Notes: a model not told the origin generated them from the letters alone. Shown: positions 1 to 4,920, numbered from the stretch's first letter. The stretch: DNA of 5,909 nt from Euzebyaceae bacterium (GCA_013696915.1 JACCXR010000534.1:1-5909), one strand, 5' to 3'. Translations and numbers: made by a program.

Positions 1-300
1 CTCGACCGGCGGCGGCGGCTCGGCGGGGTTCCGTCGTTCTAGGAAGCGCCGGCGGTGGTGGGACCGGCAGGCGTTGACGACGGCGCGCCGGAGGTAGGCG
101 GGGGCGTTGTCGACGTGCGCCCAGCGCTGGTAGACCCGGACGAACGCGTCCTGGACGAGCTCCTCGGCGATCGCGTTCGAGTCGGTCAGCAGGTACGCCA
201 GGCGCACCATCGGGCCGTACTGCTCGCGGTAGAGGGACGCGAAGCCTGCGGGCGCCTGCTCGACCGTCGGATCAGCTCGCTCTCGCCGAAGGACGTCCAT
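1..300 (-). CDS. ECF-type RNA polymerase sigma factor, N-terminal part (runs off left edge)
   Basis: This minus-strand frame stays open from an ATG at 300 to the window edge and gives 100 residues. Residues 22-85 look like sigma-70 region 2 of an ECF sigma factor, with LYREQYGPMVRLAYLLTD at 23-40 and AEELVQDAFVRVYQRW at 45-60, then a basic helix around YLRRAVVNACRSHHRRR (69-85). Region 4, which binds the -35 element, would lie beyond the edge. The wording resembles the actinobacterial SigE-like ECF group, whose members recruit core polymerase to stress or envelope promoters; the regulon cannot be inferred. A purine-rich GGAAGGGG stretch sits just upstream of the ATG. A GTG directly before it (303-301) is in frame and is an alternative start. 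No anti-sigma gene is visible in the window. The frame is cut by the window, not broken. Confidence 0.85.
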   Translation of the reverse strand, partial: MDVLRRERADPTVEQAPAGFASLYREQYGPMVRLAYLLTDSNAIAEELVQDAFVRVYQRWAHVDNAPAYLRRAVVNACRSHHRRRFLERRNPAEPPPPVE

Positions 301-341
301 CACCCCTTCCGACGCGCAGGCACCCGCTCCGGGGTGCACCA

Positions 342-370
342 CCACGGCGGTCTGCCGGCCCGACGGTTCC
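342..370 (-). promoter_or_regulatory. Possible ECF-type promoter before the sigma factor
   Basis: On the minus strand GGAACC (370-365) matches the -35 element typical of many ECF sigma factors. Seventeen nt further is CCGTGG (347-342), a loose match to the CGT-containing -10 of such promoters. This would start transcription about 35 nt before the sigma ATG and would fit autoregulation, which is common in the family. Motifs this short arise easily by chance in GC-rich DNA, so this is only a candidate. Confidence 0.2.
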
Positions 371-387
371 GGGGCCGGTGACAGGCA

Positions 388-507
388 TTCTCATGCGGAC
401 GTCGCGCCCACCGCGGCGAGATCGAGACCATCGACGTCTTCGGCGGGGAGGCCGCCGTCTCAGCCGAGGTCGCCGAACGGACCCGCGTGGCCGCCACCTC
501 GCCATGA
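388..507 (+). pseudogene. Decayed remnant resembling the C-terminus of a cell-wall-binding repeat (CWB2) protein
   Basis: A plus-strand frame ending at TGA 505-507 reads ETIDVFGGEAAVSAEVAER over about 424-480. This resembles the I-x-V-[FL]-GG-x-AAVS core of cell-wall-binding repeat 2, a surface-anchoring module often present in several copies in Gram-positive proteins. The frame has an in-frame stop near 378-380 and no convincing start codon. The preceding piece SHADVAPTAA (389-418) lies in a different frame, so a one-base frameshift near 414-418 would join them. No other repeat copies, signal peptide or catalytic domain are visible. I read it as the tail of a lost plus-strand gene converging on pth. 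It could be a chance match; the assignment rests on about 20 residues. Confidence 0.35.
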
Positions 508-528
508 CCCCACGGCCCGCCCCAGCGG

Positions 529-1149
529 TCAGTGGAAGCGGTTCTGCGCCGCCTCCAGGCCGTCGGAGACCAAGACGAGGATGGCGTCGGCGGCCTGCTC
601 GAGGGTGACGTCGATCTCCTCGCGCTCACGGACCGAGAAGCGCTTCAGCACGTAGTCGGCGGGATCCTGGCGGCCCGGCGGCCGCCCGATCCCGATGCGA
701 ACGCGGTAGAAGTCCGGTCCGCCGGCGCGGCGCTGGATGTCCTTCAGCCCGTTGTGGCCGGCCGTGCCGCCGCCGCGCTTCAGGCGGAGCGCGGCGAAGG
801 CGAGGTCGAGCTCGTCGTGGACGACGACGAGCCGGTCGAGCGGCACCTTGTAGAACTTCAGGACGCGCTGGAGCGGTGCCCCCGTGTCGTTCATGTAGCC
901 GAAGGGCACCGCGATCGACAGCGGGACGCCGCCGGGCCGGTCGTGGGTGTCGGCGATCTGCGCGCCGGCCTTGTGCGGCTTGAAGGTCGCGCCCAGCCGG
1001 TCCGCGAGCCGGCGCGCGACGGCGGCGCCGACGTTGTGGCGCGTGCCGCCGTACTCGGCCTCCGGGTTGCCGAGCCCCGCGACGATCCAGCGGTCAGCCC
1101 CGGGGCGCCGGGCGAGGCGGTCGAGCAGGCCCGCGCGCCCAGGCGTCAG
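529..1149 (-). CDS. pth: Peptidyl-tRNA hydrolase
   Basis: Pth cleaves the ester bond of peptidyl-tRNAs that drop off ribosomes, recycling tRNA in the cytoplasm. Counting from a CTG at 1149, the protein is 206 residues (family about 185-200). VAGLGNPEAEYGGTRHN (23-39) carries the conserved Asn28 and the catalytic His38. YMN has Asn87, HDELDL has Asp112 and GGTAGHNGLKD has Asn133; RIGIGRP (151-157) is also typical. All expected active-site residues are present. The start is unusual: from the in-frame stop at 1182-1180 down to GTG 909, which lies far inside the conserved domain, there is no ATG, GTG or TTG. The best candidate is CTG 1149-1147, which overlaps the rplY stop as CTGA and suggests translational coupling. 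A GTGA mutated or misread to CTGA would explain it equally well. The product is certain; the start is not. Confidence 0.93.
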   Translation of the reverse strand: MTPGRAGLLDRLARRPGADRWIVAGLGNPEAEYGGTRHNVGAAVARRLADRLGATFKPHKAGAQIADTHDRPGGVPLSIAVPFGYMNDTGAPLQRVLKFYKVPLDRLVVVHDELDLAFAALRLKRGGGTAGHNGLKDIQRRAGGPDFYRVRIGIGRPPGRQDPADYVLKRFSVREREEIDVTLEQAADAILVLVSDGLEAAQNRFH

Positions 1150-1826
1150 GACCCGTCGCCGGCGCCCTGGCCGCCGGCCTCATCGCCGGCCGGGTCCTCG
1201 GCCTCCTCGGCGGTCGCGCCCTCGGCCTCGGCCTCGGCGGCCTCGGCGCCCTCCTCGGGCTCGATCTCGAGCTGCGGGGTGATGATGCTGACGACGGGCC
1301 GTTCCGGGTCGTCGACGAGTTCGACGCCGGCGGGCAGCTCCAGGTCGGCGAGGCGCTTCACATCGCCGATCTGCATGCCGCCGATGTCGAGCGTGAACTC
1401 GTCGGGCACCTCCAGCGGAAGGACCTCGATCTGCGCCGTGTGGAGCTCCTGGCTGACGATCCCGCCCTCGTCCACGCCGGGCGCCTCGCCTGTGAGGTGG
1501 ATCGGGACGTCGACCGTCACCTTCACGTCGCGGGAGACCGTCACGAAGTCGACGTGGAGGATGTCGCGGCGCACCGGGTGCCGGCTGATCTCGCGGGCCA
1601 GCGCCAGGTGGGTGTCCCCCGAGACGCTCAGCCGGATGACGGCGTTCGCGCCGGCGTCGGTGTGCAGGACGTGGTACAGCTCGCGCGCGTCCACCGAGAT
1701 CGGCGTCGACGACAGGCCGGTCCCGTAGGCGATCGCGGGCACCCGCCCCTGCCTCCGGAGGCTCCGGGCCTCACCCTTGCCGCTGCCGCCCCGTGCCTGC
1801 GCCGCCAGCGCCACCTGCTTGGACAT
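1146..1826 (-). CDS. rplY: 50S ribosomal protein L25, general stress protein Ctc type
   Basis: The product binds 5S rRNA in the large ribosomal subunit. It is 226 residues: an N-terminal L25 domain (about 5-95, with RRQGRVPAIAYG at 24-35 and RRDILHVDF at 86-94), then the TL5/Ctc beta domain (about 100-185, with VPIHLTGEAPGV at 107-118), then an acidic Ala/Glu/Gly tail (186-226) probably disordered and variable. The two-domain form matches Ctc/TL5 proteins rather than the short E. coli L25. The ATG at 1826 is supported by GGGGAG at 1841-1836, spaced 9 nt. A candidate promoter lies about 65-95 nt upstream. The stop TGA overlaps the probable pth start, so the two are likely co-transcribed and translationally coupled. 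Confidence 0.96.
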   Translation of the reverse strand: MSKQVALAAQARGGSGKGEARSLRRQGRVPAIAYGTGLSSTPISVDARELYHVLHTDAGANAVIRLSVSGDTHLALAREISRHPVRRDILHVDFVTVSRDVKVTVDVPIHLTGEAPGVDEGGIVSQELHTAQIEVLPLEVPDEFTLDIGGMQIGDVKRLADLELPAGVELVDDPERPVVSIITPQLEIEPEEGAEAAEAEAEGATAEEAEDPAGDEAGGQGAGDGS

Positions 1827-1889
1827 GCCGAACCACTCCCCAAGATCAACAAAAGGAATGCGCCGGCAGACCCACCAGACGCCGCGACC

Positions 1890-1919
1890 ACTCTACCGAC
1901 CCCGACCACGGAGTTTCAA
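1890..1919 (-). promoter_or_regulatory. Candidate housekeeping promoter for rplY-pth
   Basis: On the minus strand TTGAAA (1919-1914, five of six matches to TTGACA) is followed after 18 nt by TAGAGT (1895-1890, four of six to TATAAT). Transcription would start near 1883, giving a leader of about 57 nt before the rplY ATG and including its GGGGAG ribosome-binding site. The position and an AT content above the surroundings support it; no experimental evidence is available. Confidence 0.45.
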
Positions 1920-1976
1920 AGAGACCGGCGCAGTGAGCAGGAAGCCCCCGACGGGTGCGGGCCGCTGCCTTTGGAC

Positions 1977-2030
1977 CAGTCCGAGTGCGCTCTGGAGCAG
2001 TCCGAGTGCGCTCTGAAGCAGTCCGAGTGC
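1977..2030. repeat. 21-bp tandem direct repeat, 2.6 copies
   Basis: Unit one (1977-1997) starts CAGTCCGAGTGCGCTCTG and ends GAG; unit two (1998-2018) differs by one base (AAG at its end); the third (2019-2030) is the first 12 bases, after which the sequence diverges. The period equals two turns of B-DNA. Within each full unit GAGTGCGCTC is nearly palindromic, and in the last one GAGTG pairs perfectly with CACTC at 2034-2038. The array lies 58-111 bp upstream of the candidate rplY -35 box, so it could be a cooperative protein-binding array, though it may be a neutral duplication. Confidence 0.9.
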
Positions 2031-2039
2031 TCCCACTCA

Positions 2040-2075
2040 CGGGTGGAATCTTCGAACTGTCGAACAATCCACCCG
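2040..2075. other. Nested inverted repeat (hairpin)
   Basis: An 8-bp outer stem CGGGTGGA (2040-2047) pairs with TCCACCCG (2068-2075). Inside, after three unpaired bases on each side, TTCGA (2051-2055) pairs with TCGAA (2060-2064) around an ACTG loop. There is no T-run on either side, so it is not a classical intrinsic terminator. It could be an operator, an RNA leader structure if transcription starts upstream, or a U-tract-less terminator. Confidence 0.5.
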
Positions 2076-2104
2076 GGAAGGCCTTCGTCGACCGTGGGAG
2101 CCGC

Positions 2105-2134
2105 GGGGTGGGGTCCCGGGGGGTGGGGTCCCGG
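2105..2134 (+). repeat. Perfect 15-bp tandem duplication forming a G-quadruplex motif
   Basis: Two identical 15-bp units (2105-2119 and 2120-2134) of GGGGTGGGGTCCCGG abut. Together they give four runs of at least four G on the plus strand (2105-2108, 2110-2113, 2118-2123, 2125-2128) with loops of 1, 4 and 1 nt, which satisfies the standard quadruplex pattern. The plus strand is the template strand for the neighbouring genes, so any quadruplex would form in DNA or in a plus-sense RNA, not in their mRNA. The CCC within each unit could compete by pairing with G runs. Confidence 0.8.
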
Positions 2135-2144
2135 AGTGGTGTGG

Positions 2145-2194
2145 CAACCCTTGAAGGGTAGGCGCCGCATATGGCGTCTACCCTTCGAACGTTG
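2145..2194. repeat. 50-bp palindromic repeat, copy 1
   Basis: The unit begins CAAC and ends GTTG. Its core arms are GAAGGGTAGGCGCC (2153-2166) and GGCGTCTACCCTTC (2173-2186) around a 6-nt loop GCATAT. All 14 core positions pair if one G-T is allowed as G-U, two more pairs (T2151-A2188 and T2152-G2187) extend it, and after a 2x2 mismatch the CAAC and GTTG ends pair too. Both wobbles are G-U only in plus-sense RNA; in minus-sense RNA they become A-C mismatches. This looks like a REP-like or other dispersed palindromic unit. No target-site duplication is obvious. Confidence 0.88.
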
Positions 2195-2226
2195 AGCACG
2201 AAGGGCGCGCCGGCGAGGGTGCAGGC

Positions 2227-2276
2227 CAACCCTTGAAGGGTAGGCGCCGCCTATGGCGTCTACCCTTCGAACGTTG
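2227..2276. repeat. 50-bp palindromic repeat, copy 2
   Basis: It matches copy 1 at 49 of 50 bases in direct orientation, starting 82 bp further on. The single difference (C2251 against A2169) falls in the hairpin loop (GCCTAT), so every stem base, including the two wobbles, is conserved. The 32-bp segment between copies (2195-2226) shares nothing with them. Lying 77 bp past the prs stop, it could also act as a transcript 3'-end barrier or terminator for glmU-prs. Confidence 0.88.
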
Positions 2277-2284
2277 GAGGCGAG

Positions 2285-2319
2285 GGCGCCCGCCGCGCGG
2301 CGCCGGCCGCTCTCGGCCG
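2285..2319 (-). terminator. Pair of GC-rich hairpins just downstream of prs
   Basis: In the minus-sense transcript, CGGCCG-AGAG-CGGCCG (2319-2304) forms a 6-bp stem with a tetraloop, directly followed by GGCGCC-N8-GGCGCC (2304-2285), another 6-bp stem. The two share one base. They start 34 nt after the prs stop. No U-tract follows, as is common for actinobacterial terminators, so termination is inferred from position and structure only. Short self-complementary GC words are frequent in this base composition. Confidence 0.35.
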
Positions 2320-2352
2320 CCACACGTCGGCCGGTGACATCGACGCATCGAG

Positions 2353-3321
2353 CTACTGGTTGTCGTCGTCGAACAACTCCGACACCGACTCGTCTTCGAA
2401 GATCGCCTTCATCGTGCTGGCGATGATCGGCGCGATCGAGCACACCTCGAGCTTCTTCAGGGCGCACTCCCCCGGGATCGGCAGGGTGTTCGTCACGACC
2501 ACGGTCTCGATCGGGCTGTCCTGCAGCCGTTCGCAGGCGGGCCCGGACAGCACCGGGTGGGTGGCGACGACGACGACGGCCTTCGCACCCCGCGCGATGA
2601 GCGCCTCCGCGGCGCCCACGATCGTCCCGGCGGTGTCGATCATGTCGTCGACGAGGACGCAGGTGTGGCCCTCCACCTCGCCGACGACCGCGAGCGTCTT
2701 GGCGATGTTGTGCGCTGTCCGGGTCTTCGCCAGGAACGCGATCGAGGCGTTGCGCAGCCGGGACTGGAACTTCTGCGCGAGCTTCACGCCGCCGGCGTCG
2801 GGGGACGCGACGACCAGGTGCTCGTCGCCGTAGCGCTGGACCAGCCAGTCGACGAGCAGCGGCAGCGCGGTGAGGTGGTCGAGCGGCTGGTCGAAGAAGC
2901 CCTGGATCTGTCCGCTGTGCAGGTCGACCGACACGATCCGGTCCGCTCCGGCGACGCACAGCATGTCCGCGAGGAGGCGGGCGGTGATGGGCTCGCGGGA
3001 CCGCGCCTTGCGGTCCTGGCGGGCGTAGCCGTAGTAGGGCACGACGGCGATGATGCGCTTCGCCGACGCCCGCTTCGCGGCGTCGATCAGCTCGAGCTGC
3101 TCCCAGATGTTGTCGTGCAGCGGGTGGCAGTGGGTCTGGACGACGAAGACGTCGCTGCCGCGGACGTTCTCCCGGTAGCGGCAGTAGATCTCGCCGCTGG
3201 CGAACTCGTGGATATCGACGTCGCCGAGCCGCATCCCGAGGTGGTCGACGACCTCGTGCGCGAGCTCCGGGTAGCCGCGCCCGCTGAAGATCTGCATGCG
3301 CTTCTTGGTGACGATCTCCAT
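2353..3321 (-). CDS. prs: Ribose-phosphate pyrophosphokinase (PRPP synthetase)
   Basis: Prs transfers pyrophosphate from ATP to ribose 5-phosphate, making PRPP for purine, pyrimidine, NAD, His and Trp synthesis. The 322-residue length fits class I enzymes, which are typically allosteric hexamers. Visible motifs: YYGYARQDRKARSREPI (96-112) for ATP and the flexible region; VDLHSGQIQGFFD (132-144) with metal-binding His135; SPDAGG (173-178); the catalytic-loop Lys199 and Arg201 in AKTRTAHN, a KTR form also seen in actinobacterial homologues; and the PRPP-binding loop VDDMIDTAGT (224-233). The ATG at 3321 has AGGAG 6 nt upstream and matches the usual MEIVTKK start. It follows glmU by 42 nt without a visible promoter, so both are probably one transcription unit. 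The large structured gap to rplY suggests the transcript may end soon after prs. Confidence 0.97.
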   Translation of the reverse strand: MEIVTKKRMQIFSGRGYPELAHEVVDHLGMRLGDVDIHEFASGEIYCRYRENVRGSDVFVVQTHCHPLHDNIWEQLELIDAAKRASAKRIIAVVPYYGYARQDRKARSREPITARLLADMLCVAGADRIVSVDLHSGQIQGFFDQPLDHLTALPLLVDWLVQRYGDEHLVVASPDAGGVKLAQKFQSRLRNASIAFLAKTRTAHNIAKTLAVVGEVEGHTCVLVDDMIDTAGTIVGAAEALIARGAKAVVVVATHPVLSGPACERLQDSPIETVVVTNTLPIPGECALKKLEVCSIAPIIASTMKAIFEDESVSELFDDDNQ

Positions 3322-3363
3322 CAGCGGCTCCTGCGGGGCGTCATGGTGAAGCGGGCTGTGGGA

Positions 3364-4746
3364 TCAGTGCCGGCCCTCAGAGCGTTCCCGGCGACGCTGG
3401 GCGTAACCGGGGACGATCCGCTGGTCGTTCCGTTCGACCGCGAGCGCCCCGTCGGGCACGTCGCGGGTGATGACGGAACCGGCGCCGGTGTAGGCCTCGG
3501 CGCCGACGGTGACCGGCGCGACGAGCATCGTGTCGCTGCCGACGCGCGCGCGGTCGCCGATCACGGTCGCGTGCTTGTCGAAGCCGTCGTAGTTGACGGT
3601 GACGGTGGCCGCGCCGATGTTCGCGTCGCGGCCGATGGTCGTGTCGCCGATGTAGGACAGGTGCGGCACCTTGCTGCCCTCGCCGACGACGGACTTCTTG
3701 ATCTCGACGAACGCCCCGGCCTTCGACCGCGCCTCCAGTCGGGTTCCGGGCCGCAGGTACGTGAAGGGGCCGACGGTCGCGCCCGGCCCGATCGACGCGC
3801 CCACGACCACGCTGTACTGCACGGTCGCACCGGCTTCGACCGTCGTGTCGACCAGGCGGCTGTCCGGTCCAATGACGGCGTCCCGCCCGATGCGGGTGGT
3901 GCCCTCGAGGTGCGTGCCGGGGAGCAGGACCGCGTCTGGTTCGGTCACGACGTCCGCGCCGACGTAGGTCGTGGTGGGGTCGACGACGGTCGTCCCCGCC
4001 AACATCAGGCGGTCGAGGATCCGCGCCCGCAGCGCGGCGGCCGCGGCGGCGAGCTCGGCACGGTCGTTGACACCGGCGACGACGTCCGCCGGCGCGCTCA
4101 CGGCGGCGACCCCCGCCGGGACCATGGGCGCGACGACGTCGGTGAGGTACTCCTCGCCCTGGGCGTTGTCGCTGGCAAGGCGGCCGACCTCGGCGGCGAG
4201 CCGCTCCCGGTCGAACGCGTAGACCGACGTGTTGACCTCGGTGATCCGCCGTTGCTCCGCGGTCGCGTCCCGCTCCTCGACGACCCGTTCCACGAGCCCT
4301 TGGGGGTCACGGACGACACGGCCGTAGCCGGTGGGGTCGTCCAGGTGGGCGGTCAGCAGCGTCGCCGCCCGGCCGGGGTGGGCGTCGAGCACGGCCCGCA
4401 GGGCGTCGCCGGTCAGCATCGGGGAGTCGCCCGGGACCACGAGGACCGTGCCGACCCGGTCGAGGGCGCCGTCCTCCACCGCCCGGCGGACGGCGTGCCC
4501 GGTGCCGCGCTGCTCGGCCTGCTCCACGACGACCAGGCCGTCGAGCCCGGCGGCCTCGGCTTCGCGGCGGACGTCGTCCGCCTGGTGGCCCACGACGACG
4601 ACGACCCGGTCGAGGTCGAGCTCGCGGAGCGCCTCGAGCACCCAGCGCAGCAGGGTCCGCCCCGTCGCCGGATGGAGGACCTTGGCAAGGTCGGACCTGA
4701 AGCGGGTGCCCTTCCCGGCCGCCAGGACGACCGCGGCGACGCTCAC
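3364..4746 (-). CDS. glmU: Bifunctional N-acetylglucosamine-1-phosphate uridyltransferase / glucosamine-1-phosphate acetyltransferase
   Basis: GlmU acetylates glucosamine 1-phosphate and then couples it to UTP, giving UDP-GlcNAc for peptidoglycan and other cell-wall polymers. The 460 residues comprise an N-terminal nucleotidyltransferase (about 1-230) and a C-terminal left-handed beta-helix acetyltransferase (about 255-445). Key sites seen are LAAGKGTRF (8-16), Lys22 in AKVLH, QRGTGHA (79-85), metal-site Asp107 in GDSP, GEEYLTD (197-203), EVNTSVYAF (170-178) and Asn227. In the helix: LRPG (331-334), Lys350, catalytic His362 in VPHLSYIGDT, and NYDG (385-388). Both halves look active. The GTG start at 4746 is the only one compatible with the conserved N-terminus and has no recognisable Shine-Dalgarno sequence. 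It sits 11 nt past the tRNA-Gln gene. prs follows after 42 nt. Confidence 0.97.
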   Translation of the reverse strand: MSVAAVVLAAGKGTRFRSDLAKVLHPATGRTLLRWVLEALRELDLDRVVVVVGHQADDVRREAEAAGLDGLVVVEQAEQRGTGHAVRRAVEDGALDRVGTVLVVPGDSPMLTGDALRAVLDAHPGRAATLLTAHLDDPTGYGRVVRDPQGLVERVVEERDATAEQRRITEVNTSVYAFDRERLAAEVGRLASDNAQGEEYLTDVVAPMVPAGVAAVSAPADVVAGVNDRAELAAAAAALRARILDRLMLAGTTVVDPTTTYVGADVVTEPDAVLLPGTHLEGTTRIGRDAVIGPDSRLVDTTVEAGATVQYSVVVGASIGPGATVGPFTYLRPGTRLEARSKAGAFVEIKKSVVGEGSKVPHLSYIGDTTIGRDANIGAATVTVNYDGFDKHATVIGDRARVGSDTMLVAPVTVGAEAYTGAGSVITRDVPDGALAVERNDQRIVPGYAQRRRERSEGRH

Positions 4747-4757
4747 GGCGACCGCAG

Positions 4758-4828
4758 CTGGGAGGGAAGGGATCGAACCTTCAACTTCGACTCCAAAGGA
4801 CGACGTGATGCCATTTCACCACCTCCCA
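4758..4828 (-). tRNA. tRNA-Gln (anticodon TTG)
   Basis: The 71-nt minus-strand gene folds as a cloverleaf: acceptor stem TGGGAGG/CCTCCCA, D stem GTGA/TCAC with GG in the loop, anticodon loop CTTTGGA with anticodon TTG (reads CAA/CAG), variable region AGTT, and T stem GAAGG/CCTTC with loop TTCGATC. The weak U1-A72 pair and discriminator G73 are hallmarks of tRNA-Gln. The anticodon stem TCGTC/GTCGA contains a T-T mismatch (positions 30-40). CCA is not encoded (CTG follows). glmU begins 11 nt downstream. Confidence 0.93.
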
Positions 4829-4884
4829 TCGGGCCTGAATCGCCCTAGTCGGCGGGGGTCGTGGGCCCGGGTTCGAGCGGGGTC

Positions 4885-4914
4885 ACTGTAGCCTCACCCG
4901 CTGGTGACCGTCCG
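4885..4914 (-). promoter_or_regulatory. Candidate promoter for tRNA-Gln-glmU
   Basis: On the minus strand TACAGT (4890-4885) is a fair -10 element, preceded after 18 nt by CGGACG (4914-4909), which shares only the GAC core with a -35 box. The start would be near 4878, about 50 nt before the tRNA. A 5-bp hairpin TCACC/GGTGA (4907-4894) lies in the spacer and might instead belong to the ispE 3' end. The position in the only gap upstream of the tRNA is the main support. Confidence 0.3.
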
Positions 4915-4920
4915 CCGTCG

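Larger units (their letters stand above)
1827..2352. other. 526-bp intergenic region dense in repeats and hairpins
   Basis: This gap separates prs from rplY in an otherwise compact cluster. I see no convincing gene: the open frames crossing it on both strands are low-complexity, have no family resemblance, and owe their length to GC richness and to a 21-bp repeat that keeps frame. From the prs side it holds two GC hairpins, two 50-bp palindromes, a G-rich 15-bp duplication, a nested hairpin, a 21-bp direct repeat array and a candidate rplY promoter. Each is listed separately. Confidence 0.8.

Noticed and set aside
532..1728. 398-residue open frame on the plus strand
   Set aside because: It is antisense to pth and rplY and has no family resemblance.
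1846..2229. 127-residue minus-strand frame upstream of rplY with RTASE/RTAPE repeats
   Set aside because: The protein repeats come from the 21-bp DNA repeat, which stays open in every frame; it also runs across the candidate promoter and shows no ribosome-binding site or conserved domain.
2145..2276. CRISPR-like arrangement: two 50-bp repeats with a 32-bp spacer
   Set aside because: Only two copies, each a near-complete palindrome far longer than normal CRISPR repeats, with no third repeat, leader or cas gene nearby.
2227..2276. Palindromes as integron attC sites or classical terminators
   Set aside because: No attC core sites, integrase or gene cassette are present, and no T-run follows on either strand.
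1916..2959. 347-residue minus-strand frame crossing the prs-rplY gap
   Set aside because: It overlaps prs out of frame, is Arg/Ala-rich, and its C-terminal part is only a translation of the palindromes and the 21-bp repeat.
2951..2982. KTR instead of KRRP in the Prs catalytic flexible loop as a possible functional change
   Set aside because: The key Lys and Arg remain, and the KTR form is familiar in actinobacterial Prs proteins, so it is not unusual.
2557..4848. 763-residue open frame on the plus strand
   Set aside because: It runs antisense to prs and glmU, whose motifs are intact; the composition is Asp/Val/Arg/Gly low complexity typical of a GC-rich shadow frame.
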